Shown here: piece after piece, positions 56,376-64,000 of the stretch | Layout: each line of letters opens with the position of its first letter | Numbering within the stretch: position 1 is the stretch's first letter | Assembly (NCBI GenBank): GCA_022447625.1 | Contig: JAKVAX010000004.1 | Coordinates: 175,488-239,487 of the forward strand | Origin: Flavobacteriales bacterium | GTDB taxonomy: Bacteria > Bacteroidota > Bacteroidia > Flavobacteriales_D > Sanyastnellaceae | Direction of reading: 5' to 3' | Length of the DNA: 64,000 nucleotides | Position numbers and translations under genes: made by a program | Notes under the pieces: generated by a model | Seen by the model: only the letters and a program-made list of their open reading frames with translations | The model's database searches: none | What the model was told of the DNA's origin: nothing

Positions 56376-58358
56376 ATGAATGATTACCTTCGGCCCATGC
56401 ATTGGAGAACTCACGCCCTATATTCCGCGCTAGCGATACTATTCACTTGTTTCACAATCACAGTATCGGCTCAGCCTGGAAGGTATTCGATCAGCGATAA
56501 AAAATCGATTAAGATGTACGAAGAAGCCGTTTCTGCGTACGAAATGAATCTTGATAGAGAAGCAGAACAGCAGATAAATAAGGCCATAGAGCGTTCTCCT
56601 GACTTCGCCGAGGCCTACCTTCTTCGCGCTCAAATTAACAGCGACAAGAAAGACATGCAGGCCTCGATCAATGATCTAAGAGAAGTCACTATTCGCAAGC
56701 CGAAGATGTTCCCGCAGACCTTCTTCTTCCTCGGAGATTTGTTGATGAAGGAAAGCGACTATGCAGATGCCAAGATTCAATTCGAAGTGTTCCGAAAGAT
56801 GGGTATTGACGATCCTTTAATGAACCAAAAGGCTGAACTCATGATGGCATCCTGTGATTTTGCGGAAGAAGCCATGGCATCTCCAGTACCATTTAATCCT
56901 GTGAACCTAGGACCAGGTGTCAATTCAGAAGCTCCAGAATACTTCCCTTGTATTACAGCTGATTCGCAGACATTCCTATACACACGTCTTGTGAAAGACA
57001 ATCGAGTAAGAGGAGGGAAGCAAGAAGATTTCTACGTCTCTCAGCGTACAAATTCTGGCTGGGGACAAGGAGAACCTGTGAGAGAAATTAACTCAGCCTT
57101 TAATGAAGGTGCGCCAACCCTAAGTGCTGATGGTCAGATGCTTATATACACGGCTTGTGAAAGCTATGGAGGCGATTGGGGACCATACTACGGACTAGGA
57201 AGTTGCGATCTTTTCGTAGCGCAACGCGTCGGTGGACGATGGATGGAAGTCCAGAATATTCGTCCGATCAACAGCTATGATTGGGACTCTCAACCTTCGT
57301 TCAGTGCAGACGGTCGTACCCTTTATTTTATTCGTGGAAAGCACACAGGGCAAGGCATTCGCAAGCAAGATATTTACTACGCTCAAATTCAAGACGATGG
57401 GAATTGGAGTAAACCGAAACGTATTCCTGGCGAAGTGAATACGCCGTTTGAAGAAGAATCAGTAATGATTCATCCAGATGGAGAGACGCTCTTCTTCAGT
57501 TCCAATGGTCACCCAGGCATGGGAGGTTTGGATATTTTCATGAGTAAGAAACAAGCTGATGGGTCTTGGGGAACTCCAGTCAACTTAGGTTACCCAATCA
57601 ACACCGGGGGAGATGAAAACTCGTTGTTGGTAGACGCTGCCGGTGTTGCAGCTTACTTCGCGAGTGATCGTGAGGGTGGGTATGGAGACCTAGATCTCTA
57701 CAGTTTCGAGTTGCCTGAGAATGTTCGTCCGAAGGCCATTAGCTATGTGACAGGAGAAGTATATGATCGCGTTTCATTGCGTAAGCTTCAAGCGAAGGTG
57801 GAAGTAATTGACCTTGAATCTGGTCATGTGGTCACCGAAGCGTACAGTGATGCGGAGACAGGAAGGTTCCTAACAGTGTTGCCTCCTGGGAAAGACTACG
57901 CGTTTAATGTGGCACGCCCTGACTACCTCTTCTTTTCGCAAAACTTCTCGCTTAAGAACGTAGAAGCAGGTGAGCGGATCGACCTGGATGCCCCATTAGA
58001 GAAAATGAGGCCGGGTAGTAAAATTGTCTTGAATAACGTCTTCTTTGACACAAATAGTGATGTGCTCAAAGAGACGTCAAAAGCAGAGCTGAACAAGCTT
58101 GCCACGATGATGGAACAAACACCAAGCTTGAAAATCGAGATCGGTGGACACACCGATAACGTTGGTTCTGATGAAGATAACCAGAGTCTGTCTGAACGTC
58201 GTGCGGCAAGTGTGGTAAGCTACCTCATTTCTAAAGGTATTGCACAAGACCGATTGACTTCAGCTGGCTACGGTGAAACGCAACCAGTGGCTTCGAATGA
58301 AACGGATGCTGGTCGCGCACAAAACCGTCGTACGGAAATGAAAATTCTCGGTCGCTAA
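56376..58358 (+). CDS. PorE-like OmpA protein (TPR, PD40 propeller, CpdR, OmpA)
   Basis: 660 residues with a signal peptide (to about residue 32, ending TVSAQ; a second start lies 21 bp downstream). TPR-like helices (about 45-150) are followed by a PD40/WD40-like propeller (AYFPCITADSQTFLYTRL-like start, then repeated FSADGRTLYF, HPDGETLFFSSNG units), a carboxypeptidase-regulatory-like domain (about 460-530) and an OmpA domain with NVFFDTNSDVLKETSKAELNKL and IGGHTDNVGSDEDNQSLSERRA. This is the order of PorE, a peptidoglycan-binding T9SS lipoprotein; paralogues with the same order are common, and no lipobox is obvious here. The 13-bp motif lies inside its signal-peptide codons (56423). Confidence 0.8.
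   Translation: MNDYLRPMHWRTHALYSALAILFTCFTITVSAQPGRYSISDKKSIKMYEEAVSAYEMNLDREAEQQINKAIERSPDFAEAYLLRAQINSDKKDMQASINDLREVTIRKPKMFPQTFFFLGDLLMKESDYADAKIQFEVFRKMGIDDPLMNQKAELMMASCDFAEEAMASPVPFNPVNLGPGVNSEAPEYFPCITADSQTFLYTRLVKDNRVRGGKQEDFYVSQRTNSGWGQGEPVREINSAFNEGAPTLSADGQMLIYTACESYGGDWGPYYGLGSCDLFVAQRVGGRWMEVQNIRPINSYDWDSQPSFSADGRTLYFIRGKHTGQGIRKQDIYYAQIQDDGNWSKPKRIPGEVNTPFEEESVMIHPDGETLFFSSNGHPGMGGLDIFMSKKQADGSWGTPVNLGYPINTGGDENSLLVDAAGVAAYFASDREGGYGDLDLYSFELPENVRPKAISYVTGEVYDRVSLRKLQAKVEVIDLESGHVVTEAYSDAETGRFLTVLPPGKDYAFNVARPDYLFFSQNFSLKNVEAGERIDLDAPLEKMRPGSKIVLNNVFFDTNSDVLKETSKAELNKLATMMEQTPSLKIEIGGHTDNVGSDEDNQSLSERRAASVVSYLISKGIAQDRLTSAGYGETQPVASNETDAGRAQNRRTEMKILGR
56423..56435 (-). repeat. 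13-bp iterated motif, exact copy
   Basis: TTCCGCGCTAGCG within the signal-peptide codons of the PorE-like gene, encoding S-A-L-A. Confidence 0.85.
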
Positions 58359-60761
58359 TTAGAAGTTTCTTCTCACTGAAAGCGCACCGTAGTAGTTAGT
58401 CTCTGGACTAGGGTTGAAGAATCGACCTCCAAAAGCATTGAATGCGACAAAGGATGAGTATTCAGTGTCAAGTAAGTTCTGTACACCTCCTGAGAGTGTT
58501 GCTGACCAAGGCCCCATGTCAATCAAATCATGCATACGCACATCCAAATGAAGGTTCACCAAGTGGTATGAAGCTAACCACACTGTATTGGCTTCATTCG
58601 CTGGCATGCGGTCGGTCCATTGCCAGTTGATGTTCAATCGAACTCCTTGAAGTGCTTCAATCCATAAGTTTGATCCTGACATCGCTAACGCGGAACCGGG
58701 TAGGTACTTATCTTCAATTTCTAGCGCAACATACGGACCAATTTCATCACTGGATTTGGACTCAAATTGAAGGCGTTGAAGAGCGCCATTCAACGACAAT
58801 CCCCAAGCATAAAGACCTTTCTGTCCAACGTAGAAATTGAAATTCAGTCGACCTTCTAGCCCTCGAAGTAGCTGATCATTACCATTCACAAAGAAAGTGC
58901 CGGTGCTGTCTTCAAACTCACGAATCCCATTTTGTAGTTGCGTTTGATATGCTCCTACATCATAGCTCATCCAGTTCTTGACTGAACCTCGTAGACCAAA
59001 GTCAAGATTCAACGCTTCTTCCGCCTCTAGACTTTCAGAAATAACTCCGGTTCCTGGATCCAACAATTCAAACAGGCTAGGAGGGCTGACTCCCGCACTT
59101 ACACCAGCGTAGATAGACTGATTCTTTAGGTATTCAACGCTAACGCGGAAGAAGGGTAGGAACCCATCAAAGCTGCGGTCGGTTAACTGTCGTGCTACAC
59201 TATCTTGGGCAGACTGTATGTCGTTGGTGGTGTTGATGGTGCGAAGTGAGTATGTCGCTCCGGTTTGGATGAAAAGCTTCTTGAACTCCGCAAATAGCGT
59301 GAGACCTCCAGTGAATTCTTGAGACAAGGTTTCGTTCTCATATCTCAATTCACCAGCCTTACCACCGTCATTATCAAACTCATCTAACTGGTTGTCTTCA
59401 CGGGTAAATTCTGTAAACAGCCTGGCCTTTAGCTTGAATGGTTTGTTATCAATATTATCGACGAAACGATACTTGAAAACGTTTCGTATGCCACCTCCTT
59501 GGGCTTTTTCGTTTTTGTAGCCATTGAAGAAGTTCGATGTGCCGTAAGGGTTGATCTTTGAAGTGTTGTTAATGAATGCACTGGTGGTGTTTGTGAACCT
59601 TCTTTTGGTCCAGCGCTGTGATATTCCAATCCGCTGACGTGTGCGATTGACGTGTGTGTTGTTTTCAACAGCATAAGGTCGCGCTTGCCTCGGGTTATCG
59701 CTTGCTTGTTCTTCATTGATGCCTCCTGGGAGCCCCCACTTACCTTGGTATTGAACAGCCCATAATTTATAGTCAAGGGTGTTATTCAATTTGTATGCGA
59801 GCTGCACGTCGAATTGCTGACGTTTATTTGCCTCTTGTTCTCGATAACCCTCTGTTTCTTGGAAGGAATGACTCAATCGCAAGGCAATATCTTCGCCTGC
59901 AATGTTCAACTCTGATGCGCTTCTGACATAATTGAAGCTACCGAACGATAAAGAGGTTCTCAAGAAGTTCCCTCGGTTGAGAATGTCTGGAGACTTGGCG
60001 ATGAGCACACCACCTGTTCCAGCACCATAGACGCTGGCAGCGCTACCTTTCACAATAACGATTTCACCAATATTCTGTGGGTCAAGAAGCTCAAGTGATG
60101 ATTGTCCGTCCGGACTCGTCAATGTGAAATCATCGTAGAAGATCTTCACGTTACGTACCGCAAAAGGAGAGCGTAACATAGAGCCACGGATGTTTAGACG
60201 ACGACTTCCTCCATTTCCCCTTGATTCAAAGCGTACTCCGGGCACATCGTTCAATGCAATCTGAAGTGAACTCTGATCGCTAGTGGCTAATTGTTGTGGA
60301 CGAACCCGCACCGTAGACATGGGGTGATTGATCGATTCATCTTCATACGAGATGACAGCCGCTTCAGGGATGCTAACCAGCTGTTGAAATCGTGCGGTGA
60401 GCTCAAATGTCTGAGCATTGAGATCTTCAGCTTTTAGGTCAATGGTCATTGGAATGCGCTGCCCATAAGCTCCTCCTACAAAGTTTAGGGTGTCTGTGTA
60501 TAGAGCAGTGTAACTACTCAAGCCACCTAGATAAAGAGTGCTATAAGAACTGGATTGACTTCTTTCAGCAATTACATCAACGTAGAATTCGCCCAACGCA
60601 TTGGTATACACAGTGTCTCCAGCGACTTCGAAAACAACGGTTAAACCATAGATTGGTTCTCCGCTATCGACATCGATCACTTTACCAAGAAAGCCTTGCT
60701 GAGAGTGAGCATGCCCTCCAATAAAGAGGGCTGCTAGTAAGAGGAAAGAATTTTTAACCAT
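58359..60761 (-). CDS. TonB-dependent receptor
   Basis: 800 residues with a signal peptide (about 1-20). A CarboxypepD_reg-like domain at residues 22-115 precedes the plug (about 130-260; LNDVPGVRFESRGNGGSRRLNIRG, EIVIVKGSAASVYGAGTGGVL) and a 22-strand-type barrel. It ends in the aromatic strand NYYGALSVRRNF. It takes up an unknown ligand, perhaps a siderophore or cofactor. The PQQ-type sugar dehydrogenase gene ends 3 bp before it, suggesting a shared transcript. It abuts the convergent PorE-like stop codon. Two CTAACG-variant motif copies are in it. Confidence 0.9.
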   Translation of the reverse strand: MVKNSFLLLAALFIGGHAHSQQGFLGKVIDVDSGEPIYGLTVVFEVAGDTVYTNALGEFYVDVIAERSQSSSYSTLYLGGLSSYTALYTDTLNFVGGAYGQRIPMTIDLKAEDLNAQTFELTARFQQLVSIPEAAVISYEDESINHPMSTVRVRPQQLATSDQSSLQIALNDVPGVRFESRGNGGSRRLNIRGSMLRSPFAVRNVKIFYDDFTLTSPDGQSSLELLDPQNIGEIVIVKGSAASVYGAGTGGVLIAKSPDILNRGNFLRTSLSFGSFNYVRSASELNIAGEDIALRLSHSFQETEGYREQEANKRQQFDVQLAYKLNNTLDYKLWAVQYQGKWGLPGGINEEQASDNPRQARPYAVENNTHVNRTRQRIGISQRWTKRRFTNTTSAFINNTSKINPYGTSNFFNGYKNEKAQGGGIRNVFKYRFVDNIDNKPFKLKARLFTEFTREDNQLDEFDNDGGKAGELRYENETLSQEFTGGLTLFAEFKKLFIQTGATYSLRTINTTNDIQSAQDSVARQLTDRSFDGFLPFFRVSVEYLKNQSIYAGVSAGVSPPSLFELLDPGTGVISESLEAEEALNLDFGLRGSVKNWMSYDVGAYQTQLQNGIREFEDSTGTFFVNGNDQLLRGLEGRLNFNFYVGQKGLYAWGLSLNGALQRLQFESKSSDEIGPYVALEIEDKYLPGSALAMSGSNLWIEALQGVRLNINWQWTDRMPANEANTVWLASYHLVNLHLDVRMHDLIDMGPWSATLSGGVQNLLDTEYSSFVAFNAFGGRFFNPSPETNYYGALSVRRNF
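58683..58695 (+). repeat. 13-bp iterated motif, CTAACG variant
   Basis: CGCTAACGCGGAA, in the TonB receptor gene; complement encodes S-A-L-A. Confidence 0.8.
59138..59150 (+). repeat. 13-bp iterated motif, CTAACG variant
   Basis: CGCTAACGCGGAA, 455 bp from the previous copy in the same gene; complement encodes F-R-V-S. Confidence 0.8.
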
Positions 60762-60764
60762 AGG

Positions 60765-62165
60765 TTATTTAACGATGAAAGTCTTCGTTATTGTTCCCGA
60801 ACCAGAAGTGGCTGAGATGTAGTATTTACCTGCTGGAAGGTCTGTCACTGGAAGAACTACTCGGTTCTCAGCAATAACGAAACGCTCCATAATTTGTCCT
60901 GTAAAGCTGATAAGGTGGAAGCTAGCTCCCAAGAAATCATCTGTAAACTCAATGTTCAAGTGGTCTTGAACTGGGTTAGGGTAAAGCTTTACGTTTTGTC
61001 CAAGTGTTGGTTGTTCTTCAACACTCATGTAGTCTTCATTGACGAACTCTTTGATGATGTTCGGTCCTTGACCAGGGTAGCTAGGTCCGTTCAATGCTAC
61101 GTATACAGCTCCTGTGTAAGGGTTTACACAAACATCACGAACACGCTGGTTGAATTCACTAAAGAACTGATCTTCACTTTCAATCGCTGTACCGTCATCA
61201 CTCATGTGCAATACTGACAAACGTTCGTAATTCGCTCCCAATCCACCGAGTACTGCCATCAACACACTGTTCTGCCATTCAGGAATAGCAGGGTGATTGT
61301 AGTACTCAATACCATTAACAGCAGGACATGGTGACCATACCTGAAGAGGCTCACGTACGTCAAGGTCGGCGCATGGGCCAGCCTCATCAGCCTGGTCACA
61401 GAATCCTTCAACATCAGGCCATCCGTAGTTACGTCCTGGTTCAATGATGTTGAACTCGTCATTGGTTGACTGACCATGCTCTGAAGAGTAGATCAAACCA
61501 TTTGGACCAAGACACAATCCTTGGGAATTACGGTGTCCCATGCTGTAAACTAATGATGTTGGATCAGGGTTATCAGCTGGAATAGTACCGTCGAGATTCA
61601 TGCGAAGCACCTTTCCGGCAATGTCGTTTTCATTTTGAGAACTCGCACCGCCGTCTCCGGTATCACCAGTCGTCATCATGAGTGTATTATCTGGAAGGAT
61701 AATGATTCGGGAACCATTGTGAATACCACCACCAGGGATGTTATCTAGAATAACCTCTTCGTTCACTAATTCTGAACCATTCCACTCGAACGAGCTCAAT
61801 TGCTCAAAGACATTCCAACCACCACCGGTGTTGTATACAATGAACATCTTTGGTTCATTCGCCCAATCAGGGTGAGCTGCCATGCCAAGCATTCCTGGTT
61901 CTCCTGAGCAGTTGTTTGGAATGAGGCTGGTCAAGTCGAGTACCGTTGTATAATTTCCTGTTGCCGGATCGATGCGAAGTACGCGTCCGCGGCGTTCTGT
62001 TGCCCAGATGTAATCGTCAGGACCCCAAAGGATCTCCCAAGGAACTTGAACCCCGGTAACCAAGTCGTATTCTGTGAGGGTTGTGCTTCCTACTTCCCAA
62101 GTATCTTGAGAAAAAGAAGAAACGCTGACAAAAGCCGCCAGCACGGTGAGTAAAAACTTATTCAT
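60765..62165 (-). CDS. PQQ-dependent sugar dehydrogenase-like (GSDH) protein with T9SS type A domain
   Basis: 466 residues with a signal peptide (about 1-19, ending SSFS). The glucose/sorbosone dehydrogenase propeller is seen in VPWEILWGPDDYIWATERRGRVLRID, GEPGMLGMAAHPDW, NGSRIIILPDNTLMMTTGDTGDGG, GKVLRMNLDG, YSMGHRNSQGLCLGPNGLIYSSEHG and GRNYGWPDVEG. A type A sorting domain closes it (VKLYPNPVQDHLNIEF to SGTITKTFIVK). It is predicted to oxidise a sugar or act as a surface binding protein outside the cell. The TonB receptor follows 3 bp after the stop. Confidence 0.88.
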   Translation of the reverse strand: MNKFLLTVLAAFVSVSSFSQDTWEVGSTTLTEYDLVTGVQVPWEILWGPDDYIWATERRGRVLRIDPATGNYTTVLDLTSLIPNNCSGEPGMLGMAAHPDWANEPKMFIVYNTGGGWNVFEQLSSFEWNGSELVNEEVILDNIPGGGIHNGSRIIILPDNTLMMTTGDTGDGGASSQNENDIAGKVLRMNLDGTIPADNPDPTSLVYSMGHRNSQGLCLGPNGLIYSSEHGQSTNDEFNIIEPGRNYGWPDVEGFCDQADEAGPCADLDVREPLQVWSPCPAVNGIEYYNHPAIPEWQNSVLMAVLGGLGANYERLSVLHMSDDGTAIESEDQFFSEFNQRVRDVCVNPYTGAVYVALNGPSYPGQGPNIIKEFVNEDYMSVEEQPTLGQNVKLYPNPVQDHLNIEFTDDFLGASFHLISFTGQIMERFVIAENRVVLPVTDLPAGKYYISATSGSGTITKTFIVK

Positions 62166-62198
62166 GGTTTCAAAATTGCTCGTCTAATGTACAAACGA

Positions 62199-62211
62199 TT
62201 CCGCGCAGGCG
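62199..62211 (-). repeat. Degenerate copy of the 13-bp motif (two mismatches), intergenic
   Basis: TTCCGCGCAGGCG, 34 bp upstream of the sugar-dehydrogenase start. Weaker than the others. Confidence 0.4.
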
Positions 62212-62243
62212 AAAACACCTAATAAGTTCAAGTTGGAATGCTT

Positions 62244-62647
62244 CTAGTTACAACCACTCACATTCCCTTTAAAGAGATTTAAACCAGGAGATAGATAGGG
62301 GATATCAAGGTCCATTTTGCGCACAAGAACTAGGATGCCGAGAGAGGCCATGAACCAAGGCGCAATGAGATACAGGCTTTTCTGAGCGAAACGCACGCGA
62401 GCTTTAATCAGGTCAAGTAAGAACAGACTAACCGCTGTGCCCGTTGTCGCAGCAACTGCTAGCGCCACAAAGTTGGCTCCACATGGCAACAACGCCCATC
62501 CATTTTGACTGTTCGCTGCATCTTCGTCGATGCTTTGGAACCGATCAAATTCAGTGGGCTGCCCATTCCATTCAGGAACGGGAGGGTAGCTAGTGTAGCG
62601 AGGAACGCGTTGGTTGTACTTTTGTACAAGTGTGTAATCGAACTCCA
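62244..62647 (-). pseudogene. hemN 5' remnant joined to an unrelated membrane ORF
   Basis: From the ATG at 62647 the frame reads MEFDYTLVQKYNQRVPRYTSYPPVPEWNG, the N-terminus of oxygen-independent coproporphyrinogen III oxidase (HemN, normally about 450 residues; LxxKYNxxVPRYTSYPTVPxW). Similarity stops after about 40 residues. The remaining 95 residues have two hydrophobic segments and end KGNVSGCN, with no radical-SAM CxxxCxxC. No room remains for a lost 3' part before the next gene. A deletion that joined the first codons of hemN to another sequence is the simplest reading; whether the chimera is expressed is unknown. Confidence 0.7.
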
Positions 62648-62722
62648 TAATGCGCAATTGAGCGCAAGTTCGGAGGAAGGTCTCACGAGAGAACTGACCT
62701 AGGTCAGGATTTTAGGTGACAT

Positions 62723-63772
62723 TCAATCCAAGTCATCCCACCAGCGCTTGTTTGGATTGTCGTTCAACGTGAACAATTCTCCGATTTCAGGCGTGCTGTA
62801 TTTCAGTCCCAACTTATCAGCCTCAGCCGTAAAACGATCGATCGGATCCTTCCAGTCGTGCTGCGCTAAAGCAAATCCGGCCCAGTGCACAGCCACAGCG
62901 TGCTTCACGCCGACTTCAATAGCCGCCTGTACGCTCTCTTCGGGATACATGTGGATTTGATGCCAGTTCTTATTGTATTGACCACACTCCATAAAGGCCA
63001 GGTCAGGAGCTCCGATACGCTCGGCCACTTCTTTAAAGTGATTCCCGTAACCACCGTCACCGCTGAACCATACGTGGTTTTGCTGGCTTTTGATTGACCA
63101 ACCTCCCCACAGACATTTCGCTTGATCTCGAACGCCTCTTCCTGATGAATGGCGAGTAGGTGTATAAGTGATTTGAAGATCATGGAAGGGGTGTTCATCC
63201 CACCAATCAAACTCTACAATAGCATTGCTTGGAATGTCCCATGAAAGCAGGTGACGTGCCGCTCCAAGTGCGACCCACCAAGTCTTCACCTTTCCTTTCA
63301 ATCGCAGGATACTATCCATATCCAAGTGATCGTAGTGGTCATGTGAAATCAAGACGATGTCGATCTCTGGTAGTTGATCAATAATGTCAATGGTATCCTC
63401 TGAGAAACGCTTCGTTGCAAACGGTGCAATAGGAGAGGCGTTATCACCGAGCATCGGGTCAATGAGAACATTCAATCCTGAAAGTCTCATCAACACCACT
63501 GAATGTCCATACCAGATGAATTGGGGCTCATCACTCGTAAATGAGGCGGCTTCAAAAGCCTTCACCGGTATAGACTTCGCCGGCTGACGGTGCTTCTTGT
63601 CGAAGAACTGCTTGTACAATAGCTTCGGCAGTTCATGCATGGTAAATTCAACACCTGTCTTCTCAATATTCACAAAGGTTCCTTCGCTCCAGTTGGTAGA
63701 CCGCTCATAGCGCTCCTTAAGTTCCTTAGTGACTTTACCACCGAATTGTTGTCCAAATTTCTTCATCACCAC
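62723..63772 (-). CDS. MBL-fold metallohydrolase (UlaG/NAPE-PLD-like)
   Basis: 349 residues (343 if started at the second Met, 63766). The metal-binding motif SHDHYDHLD is complete, followed by TRHSSGRG, WFSGDGGYG and VAVHWAGF, which supply the later His/Asp ligands. PQFIWYGHSVVLMRLSGLNVLIDPML is the N-terminal beta sheet of the UlaG/NAPE-PLD-like group. It hydrolyses a phosphodiester or lactone type of substrate, not determined. No signal peptide, so cytoplasmic. Confidence 0.88.
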   Translation of the reverse strand: MVMKKFGQQFGGKVTKELKERYERSTNWSEGTFVNIEKTGVEFTMHELPKLLYKQFFDKKHRQPAKSIPVKAFEAASFTSDEPQFIWYGHSVVLMRLSGLNVLIDPMLGDNASPIAPFATKRFSEDTIDIIDQLPEIDIVLISHDHYDHLDMDSILRLKGKVKTWWVALGAARHLLSWDIPSNAIVEFDWWDEHPFHDLQITYTPTRHSSGRGVRDQAKCLWGGWSIKSQQNHVWFSGDGGYGNHFKEVAERIGAPDLAFMECGQYNKNWHQIHMYPEESVQAAIEVGVKHAVAVHWAGFALAQHDWKDPIDRFTAEADKLGLKYSTPEIGELFTLNDNPNKRWWDDLD

Positions 63773-63846
63773 GAAGGTACGTTGAGTAATTCACAAGAGA
63801 ATAACACGAATCGCTGAAAGGGGTACGCGGATCGCGGTTTGTGTTA

Positions 63847-63930
63847 GACGGTGGACGGTTGACGGATGACGGTTGAATGTGGAGTGTGGAATGCGGAATG
63901 TGCAATGAGGAACGCGGAACGTAGAACGCG
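63847..63930. repeat. Degenerate 7-bp tandem repeat, 12 units
   Basis: Twelve successive heptamers keep a leading GA: GACGGTG, GACGGTT, GACGGAT, GACGGTT, GAATGTG, GAGTGTG, GAATGCG, GAATGTG, CAATGAG, GAACGCG, GAACGTA, GAACGCG. It lies in the 228-bp terminal stretch 63773-64000, where I see no gene. Confidence 0.8.
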
Positions 63931-64000
63931 GTTCTTTGACCTTCCCTAAATAGCGTTGACCGTTTTGTTCAACTTTCTGCTATTATTTCAAGAGACATTG

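Noticed and set aside
1..64000. tRNA, rRNA, riboswitch, insertion sequence or prophage
   Set aside because: I looked for clover-leaf elements, transposase motifs and terminal inverted repeats in the intergenic gaps and saw none I could support.

Overview
The window is a gene-dense chromosomal segment of a Bacteroidota bacterium, most likely a marine member of the Flavobacteriales of the Cryomorphaceae/Schleiferiaceae type. The evidence is type IX secretion (T9SS) cargo with C-terminal sorting domains, PorT-like and PorE-like proteins, a gliding-type (type B) C-terminal domain, a Rho factor with a long Asn/Arg/Asp-rich insertion, adjacent parE-parC, and several Bacteroidota-specific families (DUF4249, DUF4293, MuiA/DUF4139). 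I see no tRNA, rRNA, CRISPR array, insertion sequence or phage genes.

Layout. 1-12.1 kb: start of nusB, a Leu/Val-type dehydrogenase, a DUF4249 lipoprotein and a MuiA-like protein, a PDZ T9SS protein, then a minus-strand operon surE / small membrane protein / lpxB / SpoIID-like. A small T9SS protein with a YjbQ enzyme and convergent pepD follow. 12.1-17.7 kb: one very large alpha-2-macroglobulin-like lipoprotein. 17.7-28.5 kb: three consecutive giant secreted proteins (a beta-propeller protein split by an in-frame stop, a metzincin protease, a trypsin-like protease) that share Cys-rich GCTDPxACNY repeats and a dockerin-like C-terminus. 28.8-35.9 kb: parE, parC, a methyltransferase, a YigZ/IMPACT protein, a hypothetical protein and a decayed uracil-DNA-glycosylase-family pseudogene. 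36-43.1 kb: two T9SS cargo proteins flanking an FAD oxidoreductase/membrane polyferredoxin pair. 43.2-49.2 kb: a tightly coupled minus-strand cluster (methyltransferase, di-haem peroxidase, lectin-domain type B cargo, two envelope proteins). 49.3-54.2 kb: a PglF/WbpM-like sugar-nucleotide dehydratase, a PorT-like barrel, a membrane protein and rho. 54.5-64 kb: a DUF4293 protein, a lipoprotein, a phosphoesterase, a PorE-like OmpA protein, a TonB receptor with a PQQ-type sugar dehydrogenase, a hemN remnant and an MBL-fold hydrolase.

The theme is envelope and secretion: T9SS components (PorT-like, PorE-like) lie near at least eight probable secreted or surface proteins. The most unusual signal is not a gene. 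A 13-bp word, CGCTAGCGCGGAA, occurs seven times exactly, four more times as CGCTAACGCGGAA and twice with another single change, scattered in both orientations and in different reading frames of unrelated genes. By chance about 0.002 copies of a given 13-mer would be expected here. This looks like a genome-wide iterated sequence or recognition site that I cannot match to a described one.
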